DNA of 64,000 bases from an uncultured Marinoscillum sp. (GCA_902529805.1 CABZXU010000005.1:22160-86159), one strand, 5' to 3'. Numbered from the stretch's first letter, positions 48,365-58,328 are shown. Notes: generated by a model from the sequence alone, not told the origin. A program made the numbers and translations.

Positions 48365-48391
48365 GAGTAATTTATTTTGAACAATTTATTT

Positions 48392-48423
48392 AAAGGGATT
48401 AATTAAATTTTAATCCCTTTTTT
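48392..48423 (+). terminator. Intrinsic terminator of the ribosomal block
   Basis: A perfect 11-bp stem (AAAGGGATTAA 48392-48402 with its complement 48410-48420) has a 7-base loop and is followed by further T residues. It lies 27 bases after rplQ and separates the ribosomal block from carA. Confidence 0.9.
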
Positions 48424-48457
48424 ATTATTTTTTTTTGAATTAAAGTATATTTATTAT

Positions 48458-49555
48458 ATGAATAAAACTTCTAATTCTAAAGCTAAATTGTTATTAGAAG
48501 ACGGCAGTAAATTCGTTGGAAAACCTTTAGGAATCAAGGGCATAGCATCTGGGGAGATTTGTTTTAATACAGGTATGACTGGATATCAAGAAATTTACAC
48601 TGACCCTTCATATTATGGTCAAATAATTATTAATACAGCTTCTCATATTGGTAATTATGGCACTAAAATTGATGAACAGGAAAGTTCTCATAGTCAAGTT
48701 AAAGGGATAATTATCAATGAATATTCTGAAATTTTTAGTAGAAATTCTACTAAGTTCAGTTTGTCTGATTTTTTACTACAAAATAATACACTGGGTATCT
48801 ATGATATTGATACTAGAAAGTTAGTAAAACATATTAGGAGTAAAGGAGTGATGAATTGTATTATTTCCACACAAAATCTTGATGATGCTTATCTTGAATC
48901 TGAATTAAAAAAAGTTCCATCAATGGAAAATTTAGAACTAGCATCTTATGTTAGTACTAAAAAATCTTATTTTTATGGAAATAAATCATCAAAGAAGAAA
49001 GTTGCTGTATTAGATCTTGGTTGTAAAAAGTCAATTTTAAAGAACTTTGAAAGTAGAAATATTTTTTGTAAGATTTTTCCTGCTAAAACTAAATCAAAAG
49101 ATATTTTAAACTGGAAACCAGATGGGTTTTTCATTTCAAATGGCCCTGGGGATCCTGCTTCTATGGACTATGCTGTTAATACCGTTGGAAATGTAATGAG
49201 TAAAAATATTCCTACATTTGGAATCTGTTTAGGACATCAAATATTAGCTAGAGCTTGTGGATTGGCAACTTATAAATTACATCATGGTCATAGAGGAATT
49301 AATCATCCTGTTAAAAATATTTTAACTGGTAAATCTGAAGTTACTTCGCAAAACCATGGTTTTTCTGTTAAAATGGAAGATATAAAAAAAATTAAAGATA
49401 TAGAATTAACTCATGTTAATTTAAATGATAATACTGTAGAAGGAATAAGGTTGAAAAATAAAAATGCTTTTTCTGTTCAATATCATCCAGAATCATCTCC
49501 TGGACCTCATGATTCTAGATATCTTTTTGATGATTTTGTTAAAATGATGAATTGA
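48458..49555 (+). CDS. carA: Carbamoyl-phosphate synthase small subunit
   Basis: This 365-residue glutaminase subunit supplies ammonia to CarB for carbamoyl phosphate, feeding pyrimidine and arginine synthesis. The N-terminal domain has GEICFNTGMTGYQEIYTDPSYYGQII. The class I amidotransferase domain has SNGPGDPASM, the nucleophile elbow GICLGHQILA (Cys near residue 257) and YHPESSPGPHDSRYLFDDF with the catalytic His and Glu. carB is not in the window. The position between rplQ and eno is typical of Flavobacteriia. It lies 3 bases before eno. Confidence 0.97.
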   Translation: MNKTSNSKAKLLLEDGSKFVGKPLGIKGIASGEICFNTGMTGYQEIYTDPSYYGQIIINTASHIGNYGTKIDEQESSHSQVKGIIINEYSEIFSRNSTKFSLSDFLLQNNTLGIYDIDTRKLVKHIRSKGVMNCIISTQNLDDAYLESELKKVPSMENLELASYVSTKKSYFYGNKSSKKKVAVLDLGCKKSILKNFESRNIFCKIFPAKTKSKDILNWKPDGFFISNGPGDPASMDYAVNTVGNVMSKNIPTFGICLGHQILARACGLATYKLHHGHRGINHPVKNILTGKSEVTSQNHGFSVKMEDIKKIKDIELTHVNLNDNTVEGIRLKNKNAFSVQYHPESSPGPHDSRYLFDDFVKMMN

Positions 49556-49558
49556 TTT

Positions 49559-50833
49559 ATGACAAAAATAAAAAAAATTTTTGCAAGACAAATATTAGAT
49601 TCGAGAGGCAATCCAACAATTGAGGTTGATGTAATTTCAACAGACAATTTATTAGGTAGAGCTTCTGTTCCTTCTGGTGCTTCGACAGGATCTAATGAAG
49701 CTGTTGAATTAAGAGATGGAGATAAAAAATACTTAGGTAAAGGTGTATTTAAGGCAATTGAAAATGTTAATAAAATAATTTCACCAAGATTAAAAGATTA
49801 TTCTCCTTTTGATCAAGAAAAAATAGATAATTTATTGATTGAAATTGATGGAACTTCAAACAAATCTAATTTAGGAGCTAATGCAATTCTTGGTGTATCA
49901 ATTGCAGTTTCTAAATTATCTTCTTTATCAAAAAACATTCCTCTATTTAAATATCTTGGTGGAGATGATTCTAATTTGCTACCAATACCAATGATAAATA
50001 TAATCAATGGTGGATCACATTCTGATTCACCAATAGCTTTTCAAGAATTTATGATTAGGCCTATAGGATTAAAATCTTTTAAAGAAGCTTTAAGGTGTGG
50101 TGCCGAAATTTTTCATAATTTAAAGAATTTGTTGAAAAATGAAAAATATAGTACAGCAGTTGGAGATGAGGGAGGTTTTGCTCCGAATTTTGTTAATGGG
50201 ACTGAAGAAGCGATTGAAAAAATTATTAAATCCATAAATTTGGCTGGTTATAAAATTAGAGATGATGTTTCTATAGGCTTAGATTGTGCTGCATCAGAAT
50301 TTTTTAAAGATAATTTTTATGATTATTCAATTTTTGAAGGCAAGAATGGAAAAAAAAGAAGCTCTTTAGAACAGGTAGATTATTTAGAAGAATTAATTAA
50401 TCATTATCCTATTGATAGTATTGAAGATGGATGTGCTGAGAACGACTGGTATGGTTGGGAAAAATTAACCAAAAGAATTGGAGAAAGGTGTCAATTGGTT
50501 GGAGATGATAATTTGGTAACTAACGTAAAGTTTTTAGAGAAAGCAATTAACAAAAAATGTGGTAATGCAATATTAATTAAGCCAAATCAAATAGGAACTT
50601 TGACAGAAACTATTTCAGCAATTAAGATGGCTAAAAATGCAGGTTGGAGTTCTGTTATTTCTCATAGATCTGGAGAAACTGAAGATACAACTATTGCTGA
50701 TCTTGCCGTTGCTTTTAATACTGGTCAAATTAAAACTGGTTCAATATCTCGTTCTGAAAGAATTGCAAAATATAATAGGTTATTAAGAATAGAAGAATAT
50801 TTAGGAAAAAACGCTAAGTATGATTCAAAATAA
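49559..50833 (+). CDS. eno: Enolase
   Basis: This 424-residue glycolytic enzyme converts 2-phosphoglycerate to phosphoenolpyruvate. Family signatures are [45 protein letters not shown] with the catalytic Glu, the metal ligands in [11 protein letters not shown] and GDDNLVTN, the catalytic Lys in [14 protein letters not shown], and the C-terminal [19 protein letters not shown]. It is full length and likely cotranscribed with carA. Confidence 0.98.
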   Translation: MTKIKKIFARQILDSRGNPTIEVDVISTDNLLGRASVPSGASTGSNEAVELRDGDKKYLGKGVFKAIENVNKIISPRLKDYSPFDQEKIDNLLIEIDGTSNKSNLGANAILGVSIAVSKLSSLSKNIPLFKYLGGDDSNLLPIPMINIINGGSHSDSPIAFQEFMIRPIGLKSFKEALRCGAEIFHNLKNLLKNEKYSTAVGDEGGFAPNFVNGTEEAIEKIIKSINLAGYKIRDDVSIGLDCAASEFFKDNFYDYSIFEGKNGKKRSSLEQVDYLEELINHYPIDSIEDGCAENDWYGWEKLTKRIGERCQLVGDDNLVTNVKFLEKAINKKCGNAILIKPNQIGTLTETISAIKMAKNAGWSSVISHRSGETEDTTIADLAVAFNTGQIKTGSISRSERIAKYNRLLRIEEYLGKNAKYDSK

Positions 50834-50862
50834 TATTTAATATCTTTGAATGATGGTTAATT

Positions 50863-51126
50863 TTGATTTTAGAAAAATTTTTAAAAATTTTTATAATATG
50901 GATGTTATTTATTGATTCTAATGGAATTAATAATAGATATAATCTTAATAAAAAATCAAATGAATTAAGTGATGAAATTGATTACTATAAGAAAGAAATA
51001 AATCAACTTGAATTAGAGAGAAAAGCATTTGATCAGAATGATAAGTTACTAGAACAATATGCAAGAGAAAATTATATGATGAAAAAAAAATCTGAAGATA
51101 TTTATTATGTTTCAGAAAATCAATAA
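50863..51126 (+). CDS. FtsB/DivIC-like cell-division protein
   Basis: This 87-residue single-pass membrane protein should join the FtsQ-FtsL-FtsB divisome core. It has an N-terminal membrane segment (about 6-20, IFIIWMLFIDSNG), an extended periplasmic coiled coil (about 28-60) and a conserved QYARENYMMKKKSEDIYYV that matches the family's ARE-Y-M/L-K segment. The start is taken as TTG 50863. The two ATG codons at 50850 and 50853 are in another frame, and a stop lies in this frame at 50851. A TATCTTTG at 50841-50848 looks like a -7 element, but no -33 partner is seen. Confidence 0.85.
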   Translation: MILEKFLKIFIIWMLFIDSNGINNRYNLNKKSNELSDEIDYYKKEINQLELERKAFDQNDKLLEQYARENYMMKKKSEDIYYVSENQ

Positions 51127-51145
51127 TATATTTTAAACATTAATA

Positions 51146-52219
51146 ATGGTAGATTCTAAAAGTAAGAGTTTTTTATTTGAATATTTAAACAATCATTCAC
51201 CCACTGGTTTTGAATCTTCTGGGCAAAAAATATGGTTAGATTATATTAGACCATATATTGATGATTACATATCTGATACTTACGGTACTATTGTAGGTGT
51301 AGTTAACCCAAATTCAGATTATAAAGTAGTTATTGAAGCCCATGCGGATGAAATATCATGGTTTGTTAATTATATTACTGATGATGGCTATATTTATGTA
51401 ATAAGAAATGGCGGATCTGATCATCAAATTGCTCCATCAAAGAGAGTAAATATTCATACTGATAACGGGATTATAAAAGGAGTTTTTGGTTGGCCAGCTA
51501 TTCATGTTAGAGATCCAAAAACTGAACAAAGTCCTTCTTTAAAAAATATATTTATTGATGTAGGGTGTTCATCAAAAAAAGAAGTTGAAAAGTTAGGAAT
51601 TCATGTTGGTTCTGTAATTACATTTGAAGATGAAATGATGGAACTAAATAAAAAATATTATTCCGGAAGAGCTTTAGATAATAGAATGGGAGGTTATATG
51701 ATTGCTGAAGTTATCAAAAGATTGAGTATTGATAAGATAAAATTAAATTTTGGATTATATATAGTAAATTCAGTACAAGAAGAGATAGGTTTAAGAGGAG
51801 CGCAAATGATTGCTGAAAGAATTAATCCAGATGTAGCTATAGTTACTGATGTTACACATGATACGAATTCACCTATGTATGATAAGAAAAAAAGTGGTGA
51901 TATTAAATCAGGTCTTGGCCCTGCTCTTACATATGGTCCAGCAGTTCAAAATAATTTATTGAAATTAATTATTGATACTGCAAAGTCTAGCAATATACCT
52001 TATCAATTAATGGCTTCCTCTAGGTCAACTGGAACCGATACGGATGCTTTCGCTTATTCCAATAAAGGGGTTGCATCTGCTTTAATTTCTTTACCCTTAA
52101 AGTATATGCATACAACTGTAGAGACTGTTCATAAAGATGATGTTGAAAATTGTATCAAATTAATATATAAATCATTATTAAAATTGAAGAAAGGCCAAGA
52201 TTTTAGATATATTAAGTAG
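51146..52219 (+). CDS. M42-family metallopeptidase (aminopeptidase)
   Basis: This 357-residue cytoplasmic zinc or cobalt aminopeptidase belongs to the glutamyl aminopeptidase/FrvX/tetrahedral aminopeptidase family. Metal and catalytic motifs are EAHADEISWFV (about 64-74), RALDNRMGGYM (about 173-183), VQEEIGLRGAQM (about 209-220) with the catalytic Glu pair, and a late SSRSTGTDTDAFAY with the last Asp region. The MHTTVETVHKDDV segment near the C-terminus supplies the last His. No signal peptide is present. The 3' end overlaps convergent aroA by 8 bases. Confidence 0.94.
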   Translation: MVDSKSKSFLFEYLNNHSPTGFESSGQKIWLDYIRPYIDDYISDTYGTIVGVVNPNSDYKVVIEAHADEISWFVNYITDDGYIYVIRNGGSDHQIAPSKRVNIHTDNGIIKGVFGWPAIHVRDPKTEQSPSLKNIFIDVGCSSKKEVEKLGIHVGSVITFEDEMMELNKKYYSGRALDNRMGGYMIAEVIKRLSIDKIKLNFGLYIVNSVQEEIGLRGAQMIAERINPDVAIVTDVTHDTNSPMYDKKKSGDIKSGLGPALTYGPAVQNNLLKLIIDTAKSSNIPYQLMASSRSTGTDTDAFAYSNKGVASALISLPLKYMHTTVETVHKDDVENCIKLIYKSLLKLKKGQDFRYIK

Positions 52220-53435
52220 GTTCGTAACCTACTTTAAATAAATCATTCCAAAAATTAGGGTATGATTTATTTACTACACTTGGTTCTCTAATATACATTT
52301 CAATCTCGGATGAGATACATGCAAATGCCATTGCCATTCTATGATCCCTATAGGTATCGATAACTACTGATTTTGGAAAAGGATTAACTCTTTTTTCTAA
52401 AATCCAAGATTCTTTTTTATTATAAAAATTACATCCTATTTTTTTTAATTCTTTTTTCATAGCAGAAAGTCTATCAGTTTCTTTAATTTTTAAACTTTCT
52501 ACACCTGATATTTCTAGTTTAATTTTATGGTAAGCAGCAACAACTAAGATAGATTGTGTTAAATCTGGAAAATTTTTAAAATCAATTTTTATAAAGTTTT
52601 CTATATTATGATTTTTCTTAATAATAACTCCATCATCTAAAAACTCAGTATCAACTCCAAATGATAGCATTATTTTTGATAGTATACTATCACCTTGAAA
52701 AGAGTTTTTTCTTAGACCTTTAAGTTTAAGTTTATCAATTTCTTTATTGATCGATACAATTGCATACCAGTAACTAGCAGCTGACCAATCTGATTCGACT
52801 GAGTAGGTTCCATCTTTATATTCTTGATTATTTATTTTTATTATATTTCTATTTAATGTACTTGAAACTCCAAATTTTTTCATAAGATTTAATGTCATTA
52901 AAACATATGGTTTACTATAAAATGGTTCTTCAATAATTATATTCAATCCATTCTTAAGTATAGGTCCAATCATTAGCAATGAAGAAATATATTGACTGCT
53001 TATATCTCCCCTTATACTTATTGAATTGTTTTCTTGATTAATTTTTTTATCTATTTTTAATGGAGGATATCCTTTTTTGTCTGTAAAAGAAATTTTGGAT
53101 CCAATTTTATTCAATGCTTCTACAAGTATTCTAATAGGTCTTTTTTTCATTCTGTTTGTACCAGTTATAATAACATCTTCCTTAAGTAATGCAAGGTATG
53201 ATGTTAAAAATCTCATAGTAGTTCCTGCATCCTCAGCATCCCATTTTTTTTTAGAATTATTTTTAATTAGATTCTTTAAAATAGTTGTATCATTTGCATT
53301 TGAAATATTATTGATAATAATTTTTTTTTTAGATAAGGCTTTTATTATTAATAATCTATTACTTTCACTTTTTGATGAATTTAATTCTATAGTATTTTGA
53401 ATTAATTTATTAAACTTAATTTTTAGTTTTTTCAT
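52212..53435 (-). CDS. aroA: 3-phosphoshikimate 1-carboxyvinyltransferase (EPSP synthase)
   Basis: This 407-residue shikimate-pathway enzyme joins phosphoenolpyruvate to shikimate 3-phosphate. It has the N-terminal ELNSSKSESNRLLIIKAL, the DAGTTMRFLTSYLAL segment (about 82-96) that corresponds to the glyphosate/PEP loop, SGDISSQYISSLLMIGP-like substrate contacts (RGDISSQYISSLLM) and the C-terminal KETDRLSAMKKEL and DHRMAMAFA. The length is a little below the 425-440 seen in E. coli-type enzymes, as in other Bacteroidota. It overlaps aroB by one base and is last in the aro operon. Confidence 0.95.
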   Translation of the reverse strand: MKKLKIKFNKLIQNTIELNSSKSESNRLLIIKALSKKKIIINNISNANDTTILKNLIKNNSKKKWDAEDAGTTMRFLTSYLALLKEDVIITGTNRMKKRPIRILVEALNKIGSKISFTDKKGYPPLKIDKKINQENNSISIRGDISSQYISSLLMIGPILKNGLNIIIEEPFYSKPYVLMTLNLMKKFGVSSTLNRNIIKINNQEYKDGTYSVESDWSAASYWYAIVSINKEIDKLKLKGLRKNSFQGDSILSKIMLSFGVDTEFLDDGVIIKKNHNIENFIKIDFKNFPDLTQSILVVAAYHKIKLEISGVESLKIKETDRLSAMKKELKKIGCNFYNKKESWILEKRVNPFPKSVVIDTYRDHRMAMAFACISSEIEMYIREPSVVNKSYPNFWNDLFKVGYEPT

Positions 53436-54475
53436 TATAGAATTTTGTTATAGTATTCTAGACTTTTAACTATTAAATTTTCATTTATTTCATAATCATA
53501 TTTACATTTTCCTATTTCATTAAGTACGCAAATTTTAATTTTATTATTTATATTTTTTTTGTCTTGATAAGATTTTTCAATTATTTCTTCAAAAAAATCA
53601 ACTTTTTTTGGATTGAAAATTTTAATAATAATATTTGATATTTTTTTTAGTTCATCAAATTTTAATTTTTTTACTTTATATGAGATATATGATTCACAGA
53701 TCATTCCAATTGCAATTGCCTCTCCATGAAGAAGTTTTTTTTCTTTATTCATATAAGTTGATTCTATAGCATGTCCAATGGTATGTCCAAAATTTAAAAT
53801 TTTTCTTAATCCATTTTCTTTTAAATCTGATTTAACAATTATTGATTTTATATCTACAGAATGTTTGATTATGTTTTCCCAGTTGTTTTTATCTAATTTT
53901 TGATTATAAATTTCATTAAATTTAGATTTATCTTTAATAAGACAATGTTTTATTATTTCCGCATATCCAGAATTTAATTCTCTTTTAGATAATGTTAACA
54001 AAAATTTTGTATCGATAAATGTAAATTTAGATTCTTTAAAAACACCAATTTGATTTTTATAACTGTTAAAATCAATTCCTAATTTACCACCAACACTTGC
54101 ATCAACCTGAGCAAGAAGAGTAGTGGGAATATTTATAAAATCAATTCCTCTCTTATATGTTGCTGCTATAAACCCCCCCATATCAGTGATTACACCCCCA
54201 CCTAGATTAATTATTAAAGAGTTTCTATCAAATTTATTATAAGTTAATTTATCCCAAATTTTTATACATGAATTAATATTTTTATTTTTTTCTCCACTTT
54301 TTATCTTTAAAATTAAAAAATCACTATGTTCATTATTGTTCATTATTGAAGGTAAACAAAGTTTTTCAGTGTTTTCATCAACTAAAATGCCAATTTTTGT
54401 ATAATTATTAGAAGAAAAAAAATCCGCTAAAGCGGATTTTATATTATTTACAAATAATATTTTGGAGGGTACCAT
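53435..54475 (-). CDS. aroB: 3-dehydroquinate synthase
   Basis: This 346-residue NAD- and metal-dependent enzyme turns DAHP into 3-dehydroquinate. Signatures are LGGGVITDMGGFIAATYKRG (about 91-110), IPTTLLAQVDASVGGKLGID (about 116-135), YAEIIKHCLI and NFGHTIGHAIE with metal-binding His residues, then HGEAIAIGM. Full length. It lies between aroG/chorismate mutase (12 bases upstream) and aroA (one-base overlap), so the three are translated from one mRNA. Confidence 0.96.
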   Translation of the reverse strand: MVPSKILFVNNIKSALADFFSSNNYTKIGILVDENTEKLCLPSIMNNNEHSDFLILKIKSGEKNKNINSCIKIWDKLTYNKFDRNSLIINLGGGVITDMGGFIAATYKRGIDFINIPTTLLAQVDASVGGKLGIDFNSYKNQIGVFKESKFTFIDTKFLLTLSKRELNSGYAEIIKHCLIKDKSKFNEIYNQKLDKNNWENIIKHSVDIKSIIVKSDLKENGLRKILNFGHTIGHAIESTYMNKEKKLLHGEAIAIGMICESYISYKVKKLKFDELKKISNIIIKIFNPKKVDFFEEIIEKSYQDKKNINNKIKICVLNEIGKCKYDYEINENLIVKSLEYYNKIL

Positions 54476-54487
54476 ATTATAATTTTA

Positions 54488-55576
54488 TTATTTTTTATTT
54501 AATATTTCGGTTTGCGATTTTATTGATGCAATGTGAATCAATTTGTATAGTTCTTCAATAAAACTGGTATCAAGATTTTTTTTAGTGCTCCATTTTTTTC
54601 TAGATTCAAAAATTTCATTCCATCTTTTAACTTGGAATACAGTAAGGTCTTGATTTTCTTTAAATTCAGCAATTTTTTTTACAAGATTAAATCTTTTTTC
54701 TAAAACTCCAATTAAATCTTTATCTACACTATCTATTGATTCTCTTAAGTCTTCAAGAAGTATTTTATGATTTTGATTTTTTTCAATCTTCTTTTTTATT
54801 TTCAGATTACTTATAATTTCCTTTAAAGAAATAGGGGTGACTTGTTGTTTTGCATCACTCCAAGCATTTTCTGGATCAATATGTGACTCAATAATAAGTC
54901 CTTCATATCCTAAATCTAAAGCTTTCTGAGAAATATCATATATCATTTCTCTGTTACCACATATATGTGATGGATCACATACAATTGGTAAATTTGGAAA
55001 ACTACTTTTTAAATCAATAGCAATTTTCCACATAGGTGCATATCTATATTTTGTTTTGTCAGGAGTAGAAAAACCTCTGTGAATAGCTCCTATTTTTTTT
55101 AATCCAACTTTATTAAGCCTTTCAAGAGCTCCAATCCAAAGAGAAAGATCAGGGTTAATTGGGTTTTTAACTAATATAGGTATATCACTACCTTGCAATG
55201 ATTCAGCAATTTCTTGTATAGAGAAAGGGTTTACAGTTGTTCTTGCTCCAATCCAAAGAATATCAATTCCATAATGAAGACATAATTTAACATGATTAGG
55301 ATTAGCTACTTCAACTGCAAATTTTACATCTAATTCATTTTTTATTTTTTTTATCCATTTTAATGCTTTTTCTCCGTTACCCTCAAACGTTCCAGGTCTA
55401 GTTCTAGGTTTCCATACTCCAGCTCGAATTATTTCAATTCCTATAGATTTCAATTCCTTTGATGTTACATATAGTTGATCGTAGCTTTCAGCACTACATG
55501 GACCTGAAATTATAAAAGGTTTTTTGTCTGTATTAATCCAAGTATTAATCGAAGCAATATTTAAATTTGTACTCAT
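54488..55576 (-). CDS. Bifunctional DAHP synthase / chorismate mutase
   Basis: A 362-residue fusion. The N-terminal 260 residues or so are a type I-beta-like DAHP synthase, which condenses erythrose 4-phosphate with phosphoenolpyruvate. Motifs are IISGPCSAES, RAGVWKPRTRPGTFEGNG (about 52-69), WIGARTTVNPF, LVKNPINPD, HRGFSTPDKTKYRYAPMW and CDPSHICGNRE. The C-terminal 90 residues or so (LEDLRESIDSVDKDLIGVLEKRFNLVKKIAEFK onward) are an AroQ-type chorismate mutase that converts chorismate to prephenate. Such fusions are known in Bacteroidota and allow prephenate-pathway control of the first step. It is the first gene of the aroG-aroB-aroA operon. Confidence 0.94.
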   Translation of the reverse strand: MSTNLNIASINTWINTDKKPFIISGPCSAESYDQLYVTSKELKSIGIEIIRAGVWKPRTRPGTFEGNGEKALKWIKKIKNELDVKFAVEVANPNHVKLCLHYGIDILWIGARTTVNPFSIQEIAESLQGSDIPILVKNPINPDLSLWIGALERLNKVGLKKIGAIHRGFSTPDKTKYRYAPMWKIAIDLKSSFPNLPIVCDPSHICGNREMIYDISQKALDLGYEGLIIESHIDPENAWSDAKQQVTPISLKEIISNLKIKKKIEKNQNHKILLEDLRESIDSVDKDLIGVLEKRFNLVKKIAEFKENQDLTVFQVKRWNEIFESRKKWSTKKNLDTSFIEELYKLIHIASIKSQTEILNKK

Positions 55577-55591
55577 TTAATATTATGTTTA

Positions 55592-55609
55592 AATAATAAT
55601 AATAATAAT
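55592..55609. repeat. (AAT)6 repeat between divergent aro operon and proline dehydrogenase gene
   Basis: Six AAT units fill most of the 32-base divergent spacer and run up to the TTG start codon at 55609. In the frame of the proline dehydrogenase gene the repeat reads as stop codons, which fixes the earliest possible start. Confidence 0.85.
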
Positions 55610-56796
55610 TGAAGAAACAAATTAACAAAAACTTGTTTAACAATACAAGGCTTGCTTACATTAGTAAGTCGAATAGTGATTTAATAAAATCTTATTTAAT
55701 TTTTTGGTCATTGAATAATCAGTTTTTTTCAAAAATAGGAACTGCTTTACTCCAATTCTTTTTAAAATTAAATTTCCCTATAAAAAGTATTTTAAAAAAA
55801 ACTATTTTTAGTCAATTCTGTGGTGGTGAAACTCTCGATGAATGTAATAAAATAGTTTTGACTTTATCTAAGCATAATATTTTTTCTATGCCAGATTATT
55901 CTGTAGAAGGAGAAGAGTCAGAAAAAGGATTTGAAGATAATATGAATAAGACAATTCAAATAATAGATTTTATTGGGAAATCTAAACTTCCTTTTTATGT
56001 TGTTAAATTAACAGGATTGATATCATATAATTCCCTTGAAAAAATAAGTAATGATAAAAATTCAGAATTTTCTAAAAATGAATATTTAAAATTAAAGAAT
56101 AGGTTGGAAAAAATTATTTTATCTGCAATAGAAAATAATGTTAGTCTACTTATTGATGCTGAGGAATCCTGGATTCAAGATTCTATAGATTCTGTATCAT
56201 TGGATCTGATGAATAAGTATAATAAAAAAAGTGTTTTTTTATACTTAACTTTTCAATGTTATAAAAAAGGCACTTTAGATAGAATAAAAAATAGTTTTCA
56301 AATATCAAAGAAAAATAATTTTAAATTAGGAGTGAAACTGGTTAGGGGCGCTTATATGGAAAAAGAAAGAGAAAGAGCATTAAAATATGGATATGATAGC
56401 CCGATACATGATTCTAAAAATAATACCGATATAGAGTTTAATAATTCAATAGAATTTTGTGTTAAAAATTTAGCTAATATATCAATGTGGATTGGTAGTC
56501 ATAATGAAGATTCTTTTATCAGAATAGCTTCTTTAATGAATAAAAATAATATAAAGAAAGATGATCAAAGAGTTTGGTTTTCTCAACTTTACGGTATGAG
56601 TGAAAATATATCTTTTAATTTGGCAAAATTGGGTTATAATGTTGTAATTCTTGTACCTTTTGGACCAATAAAAAAAACAATTCCATATTTGATTCGAAGA
56701 GCTAAAGAAAATAGTTCTGTCAAGGGCCAGAGTAGTAGACAATTTCTTTTAGTAAAAAATGAAATCAAAAGAAGAAAAATTTTAACTTTAATATAA
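55609..56796 (+). CDS. Proline dehydrogenase
   Basis: This 395-residue FAD enzyme oxidises proline to pyrroline-5-carboxylate. It is the stand-alone form without the P5C dehydrogenase part. The barrel carries LLIDAEESWIQD (about 180-190), KLGVKLVRGAYMEKERERA (about 240-258), WIGSHNED near 295 and the C-terminal LVPFGPIKKTIPYLIRRAKENSSV, where Tyr and the two Arg residues bind proline. Translation begins at TTG 55609, since stop codons precede it in frame. lysS follows after 3 bases. The P5C dehydrogenase gene is not in the window. Confidence 0.93.
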   Translation: MKKQINKNLFNNTRLAYISKSNSDLIKSYLIFWSLNNQFFSKIGTALLQFFLKLNFPIKSILKKTIFSQFCGGETLDECNKIVLTLSKHNIFSMPDYSVEGEESEKGFEDNMNKTIQIIDFIGKSKLPFYVVKLTGLISYNSLEKISNDKNSEFSKNEYLKLKNRLEKIILSAIENNVSLLIDAEESWIQDSIDSVSLDLMNKYNKKSVFLYLTFQCYKKGTLDRIKNSFQISKKNNFKLGVKLVRGAYMEKERERALKYGYDSPIHDSKNNTDIEFNNSIEFCVKNLANISMWIGSHNEDSFIRIASLMNKNNIKKDDQRVWFSQLYGMSENISFNLAKLGYNVVILVPFGPIKKTIPYLIRRAKENSSVKGQSSRQFLLVKNEIKRRKILTLI

Positions 56797-56799
56797 TAT

Positions 56800-58326
56800 A
56801 TGGACTATAATGAACAGGAATTAGAAAGAAGGAAATCTCTAAATGAGATTATTGATATTGGTTTAAACCCATACCCTTCAGAATCATTTGAAATAAATAT
56901 TTCTTCAAAAAATATTAAGGAGAATTATTTAACTAAAAAAAATGATAAAAAATTTAAGAATGTTGTTTTGGCAGGAAGATTAATGTCTAGAAGAATTATG
57001 GGTTCGGCTTCTTTTGCTGAAATTATGGATTCATCAGGTAAAATTCAACTTTATATTAGAAGAGATGATATATGTGAAGGTGATGATAAAAGTTTATACA
57101 ATGATATTTTCAAAAAAAAATTAGATTTAGGTGATATTATTGGTATTTCTGGATTTGTATTTGAAACAAAATTAGGAGAAATAACAATACACGTTAAGAG
57201 TTTAAAACTTCTTTCTAAATCTCTTAAACCTATTCCTATTGTAAAAGAAGCTATTGATGATAAAGGTAACAAAGCTGTGTATGATGCATTTACTGATAAG
57301 GAAACAAAATATAGGAAAAGATATTTAGATTTAATAATTAATAAATCATCTCGAAAAACATTTATTAAAAGATCCAAAATAATTAATTCAATAAGAAGTT
57401 TTTTTAATGAAAATGATTACCTAGAAGTTGAAACACCAATTTTACAACCTATTTATGGAGGGGCCTCTGCTCGACCTTTTAAAACTTATCATAATACCTT
57501 AGATATGCCTTTGTATTTGAGAATAGCCAATGAGTTATATTTAAAAAGATTAATAATAGGTGGCTTTAAAGGTGTATATGAATTTGGTAAGGATTTTAGA
57601 AATGAAGGAATGTCAAGATTTCATAATCCTGAATTTACTCAATGTGAACTATATGTAGCATATAAAGATTATATATGGATGATGAAGTTTCTTGAGGATT
57701 TATTTGTTAAAGTTTGTTTAGATCTTAATGGTAATACAAAAATTAAATGTGGTGAAAATGAAATTAATTTTAAAAAACCTTGGAAAAAATATACGATGTA
57801 TGAAGTCATAAAGAAATTTATAGGAGTTGATGTAACCAACATGGGTAAAAAAGAACTTTCAAAGTTGTGTAAAGATTTGAAAATAAAAACTGATAAATCA
57901 ATGGGAAGAGGAAGATTAATAGATGAAATATTTGGAGAAAAGTGTGAGAAAAATTTAATCCAACCTACTTTTATTACTGATTATCCTATTGAAATGTCTC
58001 CTCTTGCAAAAAAGCATCGAACAAAAGAAGGTGTTGTAGAAAGATTTGAACTGATATGTAATGGAAAAGAGTTATGTAATGCCTTTTCAGAACTTAATGA
58101 CCCAATCGATCAAAAAGAACGTTTCAATCAACAAATTGAACTAGGGAAACAAGGGGATAATGAGGCAATGATTCTTGATGATGATTATATCGAAGCATTA
58201 GAGTATGGTCTTCCACCTACTGCAGGAATTGGAATTGGAATTGACAGACTAACAATGATTTTAACAAATTCAGAATCAATTCAGGATGTTATATTTTTTC
58301 CTCAGATGAAACCAAAAAAAAAATAA
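56800..58326 (+). CDS. lysS: Lysyl-tRNA synthetase, class II
   Basis: This 508-residue synthetase has an N-terminal OB-fold anticodon-binding domain (about 55-155, VVLAGRLMSRRIMGSASFAEIMDSSGKIQLYI). The class II core follows with motif 1 (FFNENDYLEVETPILQPIYGGASARPF), motif 2 (DFRNEGMSRFHNPEFTQCELY) and motif 3 (GIGIGIDRLTMILTNSESIQDVIFFP). Full length. It is probably cotranscribed with the proline dehydrogenase gene and ends 2 bases from convergent lptD. Confidence 0.97.
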   Translation: MDYNEQELERRKSLNEIIDIGLNPYPSESFEINISSKNIKENYLTKKNDKKFKNVVLAGRLMSRRIMGSASFAEIMDSSGKIQLYIRRDDICEGDDKSLYNDIFKKKLDLGDIIGISGFVFETKLGEITIHVKSLKLLSKSLKPIPIVKEAIDDKGNKAVYDAFTDKETKYRKRYLDLIINKSSRKTFIKRSKIINSIRSFFNENDYLEVETPILQPIYGGASARPFKTYHNTLDMPLYLRIANELYLKRLIIGGFKGVYEFGKDFRNEGMSRFHNPEFTQCELYVAYKDYIWMMKFLEDLFVKVCLDLNGNTKIKCGENEINFKKPWKKYTMYEVIKKFIGVDVTNMGKKELSKLCKDLKIKTDKSMGRGRLIDEIFGEKCEKNLIQPTFITDYPIEMSPLAKKHRTKEGVVERFELICNGKELCNAFSELNDPIDQKERFNQQIELGKQGDNEAMILDDDYIEALEYGLPPTAGIGIGIDRLTMILTNSESIQDVIFFPQMKPKKK

Positions 58327-58328
58327 CA

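Noticed and set aside
50850..50915. ATG-ATG start at 50850-50855 suggesting a frameshift at the ftsB/divIC-like gene
   Set aside because: That frame ends after 22 codons and does not resemble the family. The TTG frame gives a complete membrane segment and coiled coil, so no frameshift is needed.
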